Assembly: GCF_002205845.1 (NCBI RefSeq)
Contig: NZ_NISI01000004.1
Location: 170,619-234,618 of the forward strand
Direction: 5' to 3'
DNA: 64,000 bases
Origin: Roseateles puraquae
GTDB lineage: Bacteria > Pseudomonadota > Gammaproteobacteria > Burkholderiales > Burkholderiaceae_C
This document shows positions 1 to 8,529 of this stretch, one piece after another (positions within the stretch are counted from its first letter, which is position 1; each line of letters starts with the position of its first letter). The position numbers and the translations under genes are program-made. Below the pieces are notes generated by a model, which was given only the letters and a program-made list of their open reading frames with translations, made no database searches and was not told where the DNA came from.

Positions 1-30
1 GAAGAGTGGCCCTGTGGATTTAATCAGGGC

Positions 31-594
31 ATGGTCAGAATTCCTGCTGCGCTCAAATGGCTGATTACTCACCGAGGTCGGTTGCTCGGCGAGATCAAGA
101 AAGTCAAGAAACGTCAGGCCGCGCGTGAGGCGCAGATCGAAGCGGCCATCAGTGCTATCGACAAGCGCAGGCAAACGCTCGAGAAGCGGCTGAGCATCAT
201 CAGGTCGCGCACGCCCTTGTTGATCCAGGGGATTGAGAGCGATATGGCAGCGATCGACCGTGCGATCAGCCAGCACCGCATCATGGTTGATGCCGATTCA
301 ATATCAGCCATCAAATCGCAAGAGCGGGCCTACTACTTGCAGCCGGGCCAGATGACCAGGCTGATCCTAAAGGCCCTACGCGAAGCCAACGGTGAAGAGC
401 TGACCACCAACGAGATTGCGGTGTTCGTCATGACGGAGTCAAAGCTTCAGATCCCCGGAGGCGAGTTCTACGAATTCAAGCTCGCCGTTCGGAAGCGAAT
501 GCGAGCGATGCACGCTGCAGGCTTGCTGCGGCGGGCGGCCGTCGGCGGCCACACCGTCGAGAGCCGCTGGACGCAAGCGCCACTGGAGCGCTAG
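31..594 (+). CDS. Hypothetical coiled-coil protein with HTH-like C-terminus
   Basis: A 187-residue basic protein of unknown function. Residues about 20-95 are rich in Lys, Arg, Glu and Ala with heptad-like spacing and probably form a coiled coil. Residues about 108-180 (QMTRLILKALREANGEELTT onward) look like a winged-helix DNA-binding fold: a 'TTNEIAVFVM' recognition-type helix, then a 'VRKRMRAMHAAGLLRR' helix. There is no signal peptide or membrane segment. It stands alone next to transposon debris, so it is probably accessory cargo. The fold is inferred from pattern only; I do not recognise a named family. Confidence 0.6.
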   Translation: MVRIPAALKWLITHRGRLLGEIKKVKKRQAAREAQIEAAISAIDKRRQTLEKRLSIIRSRTPLLIQGIESDMAAIDRAISQHRIMVDADSISAIKSQERAYYLQPGQMTRLILKALREANGEELTTNEIAVFVMTESKLQIPGGEFYEFKLAVRKRMRAMHAAGLLRRAAVGGHTVESRWTQAPLER

Positions 595-693
595 CGCGGT
601 GGCCGTGAGGCACGGACGGCACGTCAAGTGACGGGTGTGCGATGGTATCGCGCCCGTCAGCGCCAGGTGGGCCAAACTACTTGACTGAGCGTG

Positions 694-960
694 CTAGCCC
701 TGGGCGACGCTGTCGGTTCTTGAACTGGGGATGCGTCCTTGAAAGTACCCGCGCCACTTCGACGTGTGGGAGCTAAGAAGACCTCGCGTCAGTGCATCCG
801 TCTTGGTGCCCTCCGTCTGACGTCGGCAGTCTTCTCGCCAAGCCATCTCGACGGCGTAGTCGAGGATGTATTGCGGCTCAAACTTGTGACCGATACCTAG
901 GACGTAGCGCCTCAGCCTTGAAAAGAAAGATTCGGCCTGGTTCTCGTTGACGCCCGCAGC
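694..960 (-). pseudogene. C-terminal remnant of an IS1595-family (ISXO2-like) transposase
   Basis: Reading the minus strand from about 957 to the stop at 694-696 gives an open frame with GVNENQAESFFSRLRR followed by 'YVLGIGHKFEPQYILDYAVE' and 'MAWREDCRR'. The N-Q-A-E-S-F-F-S-R-L pattern with the downstream W-R-E-D-x-R-R is characteristic of the C-terminal part of IS1595/ISXO2-type DDE transposases. Nothing of the N-terminal zinc ribbon or the first catalytic aspartates is present, because the sequence turns into an unrelated plus-strand reading frame at about 960. No terminal inverted repeat was found. It is a dead fragment. Confidence 0.7.
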
Positions 961-1293
961 GCTGCTGACCTCTCAGGGTCAGGGGATGTTCGGCTCGCTG
1001 GACTGGACCAGGACGAGTTGCGTGTCGAGCTGCGTGGTTCTGGAGATGTCGTCGCCGACGGCCATGCATCGGTCGTCTCGCTTACCCTGCAAGGCTCCGG
1101 CGACATCGACACCCGGCGACTGAGGGCGCGCAAGGCCACGATCAAGCTCCATGGATCAGGCGACGTTCGTGCGTTTGCCAGTGAGGAAGCGAAGGTCCGC
1201 CTGCACGGCTCGGGCGACGTGACGGTCAAGGGCAGTCCCAAGATTCGAGATGCCAAGGTCGCAGGCTCTGGCGACATCGATTTCGACGACTAG
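961..1293 (+). pseudogene. 5'-truncated GIN-domain (DUF2807) protein
   Basis: The frame reads AADLSGSGDVRLAG and then repeats G-S-G-D-V/I at roughly 20-residue intervals (near 976, 1036, 1096, 1156, 1210 and 1267), ending DIDFDD and a stop at 1291-1293. Regular SGSGDV rungs are the hallmark of the GIN/DUF2807 right-handed beta-helix found in exported putative adhesin-like proteins. The normal N-terminus with a signal peptide is missing: upstream the frame enters sequence belonging to the opposite-strand transposase remnant and meets a stop at 919-921. The only internal initiator is a TTG at 1018, giving 91 residues. It is most likely a broken gene. Confidence 0.7.
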
Positions 1294-1331
1294 CCTTGGG
1301 CATCGCGAACTAGAACAACGAATGCCGGCGG

Positions 1332-2738
1332 ATGAACGCGTCGACCGGCCCTATAGCGATGACCATGAACCTGCTCAACCTTCCCGACTTCAAGGTGCAA
1401 AGGGTTGAGGAATCCGATCACGACTATCACGTCTACGCCGAAGCGTCGAACCCGCCAGGTGGCTGCAATGCGTGCGGCTCGGTCCGCGTCATCGGACACG
1501 GCCGCAATGAGCAGGTGATCCGTGACCTGCCGACCCACGGCAAGCGCCTGGCCATCTACGTCGACACGCGCCGCTGGCGTTGCCAGGACTGCGGCAAGAC
1601 GTTCATGGAGACGCTGCCAGCGGTCAACGCCAAGCGCGAGATGACCGACCGGCTGGTGAAGTGGATCGGCCAGCAAAGCCTGCGGCGGACGTTCGCCAGC
1701 ATCGCCGATGACACCGGGCTGGACGAGAAGACCATCAGGAACATCTTCAGGGACTACGTGAACGAGCTGGAGGCCCAGTTCCGCTTCGAGACGCCGAAGT
1801 GGATGGGCATCGACGAGATCCACCTGATCCGGCCACGCTGCGTCATCAGCAACATCGGCAACAACACCATCGTCAACATGCTCCCCAACCGGGACAAGAA
1901 GACGGTGACGAACTACCTGTACCAGCTCGAAGGCAAGAGCGAGGTTCAGTACGTGGCCATGGACATGTGGACGCCGTACCGCGATGCCGTCCAGGCGGTC
2001 CTGCCCGACGCACGAATCGTCATCGACAAGTTCCACGTCGTTCGGATGGCCAATGACGCTGTGGAGAAGGTCAGGAAGAGCTTGCGCGAGCAGCTCACGT
2101 CCAAGCAGCGCCGCGGGCTTATGCACGACCGATTCGTGCTCCTGAAGCGCGAGCGGGACCTCAACGACCAGGAGCTGCTGCTGCTGGATGGCTGGACAGC
2201 TAATTACCCGGAGCTGGGCGCGGCCTACAGGCTCAAGGAGAGCTTCTACGCTGTCTACGAGGGCTCATCCAGCCCCAGGGCGGCGCTGGCCGCCTACGAG
2301 GCCTGGAGCAAGGCTGTGGTCCCTGAGGTACGCGAGGCCTTCACCGACCTTATCCGTGCGTTCAACAACTGGCAGCCCTTCATCCTGAACTACTTCGAGC
2401 ATCCGGTCACCAACGCCTACACGGAGAGCTTGAACAGCCTGATCCGGGTCATGAACCGGCTCGGCCGTGGCTACTCCTTCGAAGCGCTGCGGGCGAAGAT
2501 CCTCTTCACCGAGGGCGCCCACAAGAAAACGCTGGCCAAGCCCAAGTTCGAGCGTCGCCGCGAGGTCGAGACGCTCACGTCTTACGACCTTCCGCCCGGC
2601 CGCCTTGCCAGGTCGTTCGCAATCCCGATGAACACCAGGTGGCGTGCCGAGGAACCACAGCGGCAGTACGAGCAGCCGAAGAACTTCGGCCCCGACATAA
2701 ACACACTGATCGAGCTGCTGCAGTCAGGCCGGCTCTGA
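1332..2738 (+). CDS. ISL3-family transposase
   Basis: A 468-residue DDE transposase that appears intact. The N-terminus carries an ISL3-type zinc finger (CNACGSVRVIGHG, then CQDCGKTF, about residues 36-97). It is followed by a helix-turn-helix (SIADDTGLDEKTIRNIFRDY) and the catalytic core: 'WMGIDEIHLI' gives the first Asp, 'AMDMWTPYRDAV' and 'VIDKFHVVRMANDAVEKVR' the second region, and 'NAYTESLNSLIRVMNRLGRG' the final Glu. The start at 1332 is uncertain; ATG 1365 (MNLLNLPDF) fits the family equally well. I could not find matching terminal inverted repeats in the flanks, so the boundaries of the element are unknown and it may be immobile. Confidence 0.88.
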   Translation: MNASTGPIAMTMNLLNLPDFKVQRVEESDHDYHVYAEASNPPGGCNACGSVRVIGHGRNEQVIRDLPTHGKRLAIYVDTRRWRCQDCGKTFMETLPAVNAKREMTDRLVKWIGQQSLRRTFASIADDTGLDEKTIRNIFRDYVNELEAQFRFETPKWMGIDEIHLIRPRCVISNIGNNTIVNMLPNRDKKTVTNYLYQLEGKSEVQYVAMDMWTPYRDAVQAVLPDARIVIDKFHVVRMANDAVEKVRKSLREQLTSKQRRGLMHDRFVLLKRERDLNDQELLLLDGWTANYPELGAAYRLKESFYAVYEGSSSPRAALAAYEAWSKAVVPEVREAFTDLIRAFNNWQPFILNYFEHPVTNAYTESLNSLIRVMNRLGRGYSFEALRAKILFTEGAHKKTLAKPKFERRREVETLTSYDLPPGRLARSFAIPMNTRWRAEEPQRQYEQPKNFGPDINTLIELLQSGRL

Positions 2739-3569
2739 CGCCTCAAACACAGCCAAATCCGGATACCCGTCAATGAAAGCCAGCACCGACGGTCAGTGCT
2801 GGCCAGCGCCTGCAGCCTGGTCGGGCGAGATGCTCGACCCCCACGCGCAACCCATTTCCAGCCGGCTTCTCTGCCGCGGCTAGCGCTTCTGGAAGCGGCA
2901 TTGTTATATGCGTTCGCCCTGAACTCGTCGAGGGGCACTGGCCTGGGCGAGCACAGCGTGATGGGCGGGCAGCAACGCGTCGCGGCCCGATTGCTGTCAC
3001 CTTACGGCCTCGATCACCCATGTGAAGAGTCTCACGCGCGCGCGGCCCTCCGCACAGCGCAACAGTTCTCCATGTCGCAAGCCGCTCCCACGGCACGAAG
3101 CATAGTGATGGCTGGCCGACACGGGGCACCAGGACCGTAGCTAACTAGTGGAGGTGGTGCGGCACTTCCCAGGTGCAGCTGACCAAGACCAATTATCGAG
3201 ATTTACCAAGAATTATCGCGACTGCCCCAGGCCGCCCGTCAGTTCACAGGCGACCGGGCTGATCGGTCAGCTATTCCGAGCCAATCGCCCGCCCGTCCCG
3301 ACAGCTAGCCTCGAGGCTTACTCAGGCGCGTCCGTGGAGATATCGCCAACATTGGTGTGTATCGAAGCAGGTCTGGACGCGTCAGCTCCAGGCCCGCCGA
3401 AGTACGGATGAGCACATAAGTCGTTGATCCAGCTTACTTTTGGCGCTTGCTACTCAAAAGCGCTTGCGCCGTCGATTCGTCGCCCCGGCACGTCGATTCA
3501 CCGCCGCGGCCGCGCGAGCCGGGTAGCTTCGGGGTCTACTAGCAGCCCTTGCTGTCTGTGACCCCGCCC
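2739..3569. other. Gene-poor tail of the decayed mobile region
   Basis: About 830 bases without a convincing gene. Short open frames on both strands have no start signals and their products resemble nothing I recognise. A perfect 8-bp inverted repeat (GCCAGCAC, 9-base spacer, GTGCTGGC) lies at 2779-2803 just after the transposase, but it has no T-run. Two copies of AATTATCG lie near 3191 and 3215, and two of GTCGATTC near 3473 and 3493. The segment looks like scar sequence between insertion events and the conserved chromosome that resumes at 3570. Confidence 0.5.
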
Positions 3570-4304
3570 ATGCGCCGCACCCGTCATCCCGCCTTTCGCC
3601 GCACCCCGCGTGTCCGCCACGCCGGGCAGCGTGTGTTCTTCGGCCTTGCCGTCATCGGCATCGGGCTGCTGGCCTTGCTGGACAACCTGCGGCTGTTCGA
3701 CATGCCCCTGCTGCGCACCTTCTGGCCGCTGGCCATCGTGCTGTGGGGCGTGGCCCGGCTGATCTGGCCCCAACACCGCGGCAGCGGCGTGTTCGGCGCG
3801 CTGCTGGTCGGCGTGGGGGTGCTGCTCACGGCGCAGAACCTCGGCCTGATGCACGTCAATTGGCGCGACTGGTGGCCGGTGGTGATCATCCTGGTGGGCC
3901 TGTCCATCGTCACCCGCGGGCTGGTGCCGCGCCCCGGCGGCGACCTGGAGCCGGGCGACGTGACGCTGGAGCATGGCGACTCGGTGGACATCCAGGCCAG
4001 CTTCAGCGCGGTCAGCCAGCGCAACGACTCGCCCAGCTTCAAGGGCGGCCGCATCACCAGCACCTTCGGCGGCGTGGAGCTGGACCTGACCCAGGCCAAG
4101 CTCGCCGGACCCGAGGCTCGCCTGGACATCTCGGCCCACTTCAGTGGCATCGACCTGCGCGTGCCGCGCGACTGGCAGGTGGTGCTGGAGGTGGCCTCCA
4201 CCTTTGGCGGCGTGGACGACAAGACCGTCCCGCCGATGACGCCGGGCCCTCGCCTGCTGCTGTGCGGCGAGGTGATGTTCGGCGGTGTCGAGATCAAGCA
4301 CTGA
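3570..4304 (+). CDS. LiaF-like membrane protein
   Basis: A 244-residue inner-membrane protein. Residues about 18-105 contain three or four hydrophobic helices in the LiaI/LiaF (DUF5668-type) pattern: 'FFGLAVIGIGLLALLDNLRL', 'FWPLAIVLWGVARLIW', then 'VLLTAQNLGLM' and 'WWPVVIILVGLSIV'. The C-terminal half is a beta-rich LiaF-C-like domain with repeated 'FGGV' rungs ('TSTFGGVELDL', 'ASTFGGVDDK', 'MFGGVEIKH'). ATG 3570 is preferred over an upstream TTG at 3549. It sits 6 bases before a LytS-type kinase gene, an arrangement that recalls LiaF acting as a modulator of its two-component partner in Bacillus; that role here is inference. Confidence 0.78.
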   Translation: MRRTRHPAFRRTPRVRHAGQRVFFGLAVIGIGLLALLDNLRLFDMPLLRTFWPLAIVLWGVARLIWPQHRGSGVFGALLVGVGVLLTAQNLGLMHVNWRDWWPVVIILVGLSIVTRGLVPRPGGDLEPGDVTLEHGDSVDIQASFSAVSQRNDSPSFKGGRITSTFGGVELDLTQAKLAGPEARLDISAHFSGIDLRVPRDWQVVLEVASTFGGVDDKTVPPMTPGPRLLLCGEVMFGGVEIKH

Positions 4305-4310
4305 CGCGCC

Positions 4311-5387
4311 TTGCATCCGCTGCTGACGCACTGGCGCGGGCTGGCGGTCTACCTGCTGGCCTGGGCCCTCGCGGGACCGGCCCTGGCGCTGCTGCTGCAC
4401 GCACTGCGCATCGCACCGGTGGGCGCCGCCATGCCCTGGACGATGCCACTGTGCGCGGTGTTCGCCTTCATGCTGCTGGCCACCTACTACCCCTGCCGCA
4501 GCCGCCCGTTCGGCGCCGGCCCCTGGACGACTGCCCTCGCCCACCGCGGCGCTTTGGTGGGCACGCTTGCGGCCACCATGCTGGGTCTGGCCCTGGCCTG
4601 GGACGCCGCCGGCACGCTGTTCGGCCATGCCCGGGGTTGGGTGGGCCTGAGTGCTGGCGGCATCACGCTGCTGGCCGTCACGCTGCTCGGCCTTTTGACG
4701 CTCGCGGTGCTCGCGCATGACCTGCTGATCGCGTTCCAGGCCAGCCAGAACGCCGCCATGCGCGAAAGCCAGGCGCGATTGCTGGCCCGCGACATGGAAC
4801 TGCAACTGCTGCGCCTTCAGATCGACCCGCATTTCCTGTTCAACAGCCTGAACTCCATCAGCGCCCTGACCCAGTTCGACCCGGCTGGCGCCCGCGCGAT
4901 GGCCATCGATCTGGCGCAGTTCTTCCGCCAGACCCTGGACCTCGCCGGGCGCGAGCGCATCCGCCTGCAGGACGAACTCGCCCTGGTGCAGCACTACCTC
5001 GCCATCGAGCGGCAACGGCTGGGCGACAAGCTGGCCACGGCCATCGAGGCCAGCGACGACGCCCTGCCCGCACTGCTGCCGCCGCTGACCTTGCAACCCC
5101 TGGTGGAGAACGCGCTCAAGCACGGCCTGCGTCCGCGCGACGACGGCGGACTGCTGCAGATCCAGGCCCTGGTGCGTGACGGTTGGCTGCATGTCGCCGT
5201 GCGCAACCCGGTGCCCGTTGCCCACCTGCCGTCGGGCACCCCGACCGACGCCGGCCTGGGCCTGGGCTTGCGCAACCTGCGCGAACGCCTCGCGGCCCAG
5301 TACGCCGGCCGCGCCCACGTGCACTGGGGCCCGACGCCCGAGGGCTTCGCGGTTGAACTCACCGTCCCTTGCGAGACCTTGCCATGA
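4311..5387 (+). CDS. LytS/AlgZ-type sensor histidine kinase
   Basis: A 358-residue membrane histidine kinase. Hydrophobic segments lie near residues 10-30, 42-60, 84-98 and 117-140, giving about four membrane helices with almost no periplasmic domain. The phosphoacceptor motif is RLQIDPHFLFNSLNSI with His174, the hallmark of the LytS/YehU His_kinase family, and 'LQPLVENALKHGL' is the N-box of the C-terminal ATPase domain. The start is a TTG at 4311, 6 bases after the LiaF-like gene; its stop overlaps the start of the response regulator (ATGA at 5384-5387), so the two are translationally coupled. The cognate partner is almost certainly that regulator. Confidence 0.88.
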   Translation: MHPLLTHWRGLAVYLLAWALAGPALALLLHALRIAPVGAAMPWTMPLCAVFAFMLLATYYPCRSRPFGAGPWTTALAHRGALVGTLAATMLGLALAWDAAGTLFGHARGWVGLSAGGITLLAVTLLGLLTLAVLAHDLLIAFQASQNAAMRESQARLLARDMELQLLRLQIDPHFLFNSLNSISALTQFDPAGARAMAIDLAQFFRQTLDLAGRERIRLQDELALVQHYLAIERQRLGDKLATAIEASDDALPALLPPLTLQPLVENALKHGLRPRDDGGLLQIQALVRDGWLHVAVRNPVPVAHLPSGTPTDAGLGLGLRNLRERLAAQYAGRAHVHWGPTPEGFAVELTVPCETLP

Positions 5388-6118
5388 CGCTGCGCGCCCT
5401 GATCGCCGACGACGAACCCCTGGCCCGCCGCCTGCTGGCCGAGTACCTGCGGCCACATGCCGACATCCGCCTCGTGGCTGAGGCCGGCAACGGCCTGGAA
5501 GCGGCCAAGGCCATCACCGAGCACCAGCCTGAGCTGGTGTTGCTCGACATCCAGATGCCCAAGCTCACCGGCCTGGAAGTGCTGGAGCTGACGGGCCGGC
5601 GCGACGGCGTCATCTTCACCACGGCCCATGATGCGCATGCGCTGCGCGCCTTCGAGCTGCATGCGGTGGACTACCTGCTCAAGCCCTTCGCGCAGGACCG
5701 TTTCGACGCCGCGCTGGCCCGCGCACGCCGCCTGATCGGGCAGCCGACGCCCGGGCTGGACCGCCTCCTGTCGCCGGCCGCGCCTCACATCGCCCGCGTG
5801 CTGGTGCGCGACCCGGACACCCCGGGCGGCCTGCAGGTGCTCGCGGTTGACGACATCGCCTACATCGAGTCCCAGGCCGACAACGTCGCCTTCCACGCCC
5901 ACGGCCGGGAACACCTGAAGGCGCAGCGCATCTCGGAGCTTGAAGCCCAGCTCGACCCCACCCGCTTCGTGCGCGTGCACCGCTCGTTCATCATTCACCT
6001 CGCCGCCTTGCAGGGGCTGGAGAAGACCGACAGCGATGCCTACATCGCGCGCATGAAGAACGGCAAGCGCATCCCGGTCAGCCGCAGTGGCTACGACCGC
6101 CTGCGGTCGGTGCTGTGA
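5384..6118 (+). CDS. LytTR-family response regulator (AlgR/LytR-like)
   Basis: A 244-residue two-component response regulator. The receiver domain (1-120) shows the acidic pair in 'LIADDEP', phosphoacceptor Asp55 in 'LVLLDIQMP', and the conserved Lys in 'DYLLKPF'. The C-terminal LytTR DNA-binding domain (about 135-244) includes 'LAVDDIAYIESQADNVAFH' and 'FVRVHRSFIIHL', both typical of this fold. ATG 5384 is chosen because it overlaps the kinase stop codon; an in-frame codon at 5369 would put extra residues before the canonical receiver start. It probably regulates envelope or stress genes, but no target site can be assigned from the sequence. Confidence 0.9.
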   Translation: MTLRALIADDEPLARRLLAEYLRPHADIRLVAEAGNGLEAAKAITEHQPELVLLDIQMPKLTGLEVLELTGRRDGVIFTTAHDAHALRAFELHAVDYLLKPFAQDRFDAALARARRLIGQPTPGLDRLLSPAAPHIARVLVRDPDTPGGLQVLAVDDIAYIESQADNVAFHAHGREHLKAQRISELEAQLDPTRFVRVHRSFIIHLAALQGLEKTDSDAYIARMKNGKRIPVSRSGYDRLRSVL

Positions 6119-6182
6119 CGTCGCGGCGCTGAGGGGCTTCGTCCTACAAGGCCTCGCCTCGTCTGGCCGCACACTGCGCCGC

Positions 6183-7076
6183 ATGCACTGGCGCCCCCTG
6201 CTGCGCCCGCTCGGGCGGGTGCTGATGCTGACCTTCGAAGGCTTCCTGGCCGACCGCGGCCCGCGCATGGGCGCGGCACTGGCCTACTACACGCTGTTCT
6301 CGCTGGCCCCGCTGTTGCTGATCGTGGTGTCGGTCGCGGGCCTGGTGTGGGGCGGCGAGGCGGTCCGGGGGGAGTTGTTCGATGAACTGGCCGGCCTGCT
6401 CGGTCCCAACGCGGCGTCCACCATCGAATCGCTGTTGAAGTCGGTCTCCTGGCCGGCGGGTGGCTGGCTGAACACCGTGCTGGGGCTCGGCCTCATGCTG
6501 GTGGGCGCGACCACGATGTTCGCCGAGCTGCAGGACGCGCTGGACACCATCTGGCGTGCGCCGGCCCAGCCCCTGCAGGGCTGGCTGGCCTGGCTGCGGG
6601 CGCGGCTGCTGAGCTTCGGCGTGATCCTGGGCCTGAGCTTTCTGATGCTGGTGTCGTTGCTGCTGGATGCCGTCATGTCGGCTGCGCAGGTGCTCTGGCA
6701 GCCCTGGTTCGGCGACGGCCTGCGCGTGGCTGCGGTGGTCAACACGGTGGTCAGCCAGGCGCTCATCGTGGCGGTGTTCGCCCTCATCTTCAAGTGGATG
6801 CCGCGGGTGCGGGTGGCCTGGCGAGACGTGCTGCTGGGCGCCCTCGTCACGGCGGGCCTGTTTGCCCTGGGACGCTACGGCATCAGCGTCTATCTGCAGC
6901 GCAGCGGCGTGGTGTCGGGTTTCGGCGCGGCGGCCTCGGTGGTGGCGCTGCTGGTGTGGGTGTACTTTTCGGCGCAGATCCTGCTCATCGGCGCGGAGTT
7001 CACCTGGGCCTACGCCCGCGTGCTGGGTTCGCGACGCGAACTCGCCGCGTCTGCGGCAAACTCCGCGCCACCATGA
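6183..7076 (+). CDS. YihY/BrkB family membrane protein
   Basis: A 297-residue integral membrane protein with about six membrane helices. The family signature 'DRGPRMGAALAYYTLFSLAP' is near residues 19-38, followed by the conserved region before 'TMFAELQDALDTIWRAP' and the C-terminal 'ASVVALLVWVYFSAQILLIG' plus 'AEFTWAYARVLG'. The family was once called ribonuclease BN by mistake; its real function is unknown. ATG 6183 (MHWRPLL) is preferred because upstream in-frame codons overlap the preceding regulator. The stop overlaps the start of the downstream hydrolase (ATGA at 7073-7076). Confidence 0.88.
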   Translation: MHWRPLLRPLGRVLMLTFEGFLADRGPRMGAALAYYTLFSLAPLLLIVVSVAGLVWGGEAVRGELFDELAGLLGPNAASTIESLLKSVSWPAGGWLNTVLGLGLMLVGATTMFAELQDALDTIWRAPAQPLQGWLAWLRARLLSFGVILGLSFLMLVSLLLDAVMSAAQVLWQPWFGDGLRVAAVVNTVVSQALIVAVFALIFKWMPRVRVAWRDVLLGALVTAGLFALGRYGISVYLQRSGVVSGFGAAASVVALLVWVYFSAQILLIGAEFTWAYARVLGSRRELAASAANSAPP

Positions 7077-7906
7077 CGCTCACAACCCACGACGGCCTCG
7101 CCCTGCACACCCACCATTGGCCCGCTGCGGCGGCGCCTCGCGGCCAGGTGCTGATCTGCCACGGCCTGGGCGAGCACATGGGCCGTTACGCCCATGTCGC
7201 GGCCGCACTGAATGCCCACGGCTGGGACGTGCACGGCTGGGACCACCGCGGCCACGGCCACAGCGGCGGCCCGCGCGGCGACGTGCCTGGTCCGGATGCG
7301 CTGCTACGCGACACCGCGCTCGTCATCGACGCAGTGCGCCAACCCGGGCGGCCCTTCGTGCTGCTGGGGCACAGCATGGGCGGTGCGGTGGCCGCGCGCT
7401 TCGCAGCTGATGCCCTGGCTGCGCAGCCGGCTGCCTGGCGACGGCCGCTGGATGGGCTGGTGCTGTCCTCACCCGCGCTTGACCCCGGCCTGAGCGGCGC
7501 CCAGAAGCTGGCGCTGGCAATTGCCGAGAAGCTCACGCCCGGCCTAGCCGTTGGCAACGGGCTCAAGCCGGAATGGATCTGCCGCGACCCGGCCGTGGTG
7601 GCCGCCTATGTGGCCGACCCGCTGGTGCACGACCGCATCACGGCCCGGCTCACCCGCTTCATCGTCGACGCCGGCGCCCACGTCATCACCCAGGCCTCGC
7701 ACTGGGCCGTGCCGACGCTGCTGATGTGGGCCGAAGCTGACCGCTGCGTGGCCCCGCGCGGCAGCGAAGCGTTTGCCGCGGCCGCCCCGGCGCAGGTGGT
7801 GGCCACGCGGCCCTGGGCTGGATGTGCCCATGAAATCTTCAACGAGCCCGAGAAAGCGGCGGTGCTCGCGACCCTCACGAACTGGCTGGACGGCCGGGCG
7901 CGGTAA
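7073..7906 (+). CDS. Alpha/beta hydrolase, monoacylglycerol-lipase-like
   Basis: A 277-residue cytoplasmic serine hydrolase of the Hydrolase_4 (serine aminopeptidase S33/monoglyceride lipase) type. The oxyanion-region motif 'ICHGLGEHMGRYAHVA' and 'HGWDHRGHGHSGG' are typical of monoacylglycerol lipases. The nucleophile is Ser101 in GHSMGG; the acid is probably the Asp of 'WAEADRCVAP' and the base the His of 'GCAHEIFNEPEK'. No signal peptide. It is translationally coupled to the YihY gene. Its 3' end overlaps the convergent LON-domain gene by 32 bases. The substrate is inferred from motif similarity only. Confidence 0.85.
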   Translation: MTLTTHDGLALHTHHWPAAAAPRGQVLICHGLGEHMGRYAHVAAALNAHGWDVHGWDHRGHGHSGGPRGDVPGPDALLRDTALVIDAVRQPGRPFVLLGHSMGGAVAARFAADALAAQPAAWRRPLDGLVLSSPALDPGLSGAQKLALAIAEKLTPGLAVGNGLKPEWICRDPAVVAAYVADPLVHDRITARLTRFIVDAGAHVITQASHWAVPTLLMWAEADRCVAPRGSEAFAAAAPAQVVATRPWAGCAHEIFNEPEKAAVLATLTNWLDGRAR

Positions 7907-8525
7907 GCGCATCGAGCCGGTCCACCACCAGCTCCAGCCGCAGCAGCGGGTTCTCCAGCGCCATCAGGCGATGGCGCTCTTGCAGCGTCATGGGCAGCAG
8001 GCCCGCCCAGCGGTTGGCCAGCCAGCCCGCGTCGTCCCAGCGGTAGGGCGGCTGCACCGGCAGGTCCTCCGGCGCCGCGCGCCCGCCCAGGCTGGCCAGC
8101 ACGTCCTGCAACTGGCGCACGGCCAGGCGCAGGTCATCCGGCACGGGCACCTCGGCATCGTCCGGCAGGCGCTCGATCTGGCCCACCCACAGGCCGTGAC
8201 TGAGGCAGCGGCGGCTCAGCAACCGGAAGCGCTGGCGGCCGACAGTGCGGATGTGGATGAGGCCCGGCTGGCTGGCATCAAAGCGCTCGATGTGGGCCAG
8301 CGTGCCCACGTCATGGAACTCCTCGCGCTGAAAGCCCGCGCCGTCGCGGCGTCTCACCTCGTCGCCTTCGGTCAGCGCCACCACGCCGAAGGGCTCGCCC
8401 CGCGCATGGCAGCGCTGCACCATGTCCAGGTAGCGTGGCTCAAAGATGCGCAGCGGCAGCGGGTCGCCCGGGAACAGTACCGAGCGCAACGGGAACAGCG
8501 GCGTTTCGGTGTCAGGCGAGTTCAT
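7875..8525 (-). CDS. LON substrate-binding-domain protein
   Basis: A 216-residue protein consisting of the N-terminal domain of Lon protease without ATPase or protease parts. The diagnostic start is 'LFPLRSVLFPGDPLPLRIFE' with 'PRYLDMVQRC' and 'GEPFGVVALTEG', followed by 'VGTLAHIERFD' and 'GRQRFRLLS'. Such stand-alone proteins are common in proteobacteria; substrate or peptide binding is assumed but no reaction is established. It lies 4 bases downstream of the patatin lipoprotein gene on the same strand and probably shares its transcript. Confidence 0.85.
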   Translation of the reverse strand: MNSPDTETPLFPLRSVLFPGDPLPLRIFEPRYLDMVQRCHARGEPFGVVALTEGDEVRRRDGAGFQREEFHDVGTLAHIERFDASQPGLIHIRTVGRQRFRLLSRRCLSHGLWVGQIERLPDDAEVPVPDDLRLAVRQLQDVLASLGGRAAPEDLPVQPPYRWDDAGWLANRWAGLLPMTLQERHRLMALENPLLRLELVVDRLDALTAPGRPASS

Positions 8526-8529
8526 CGTG

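Noticed and set aside
2895..2930. attC-like stretch around GTTATATGCG
   Set aside because: The GTTRRRY core is not satisfied, there is no partner RYYYAAC at the right distance and no integron cassette gene.
2796..3411. Short plus- and minus-strand frames after the ISL3 transposase
   Set aside because: No ribosome site, no recognisable fold, biased composition; treated as scar sequence.
3498..5456. 650-codon minus-strand open frame over the LiaF-like and kinase genes
   Set aside because: Product is low-complexity Gly/Gln/His/Arg-rich sequence, antisense to genes with clear motifs.
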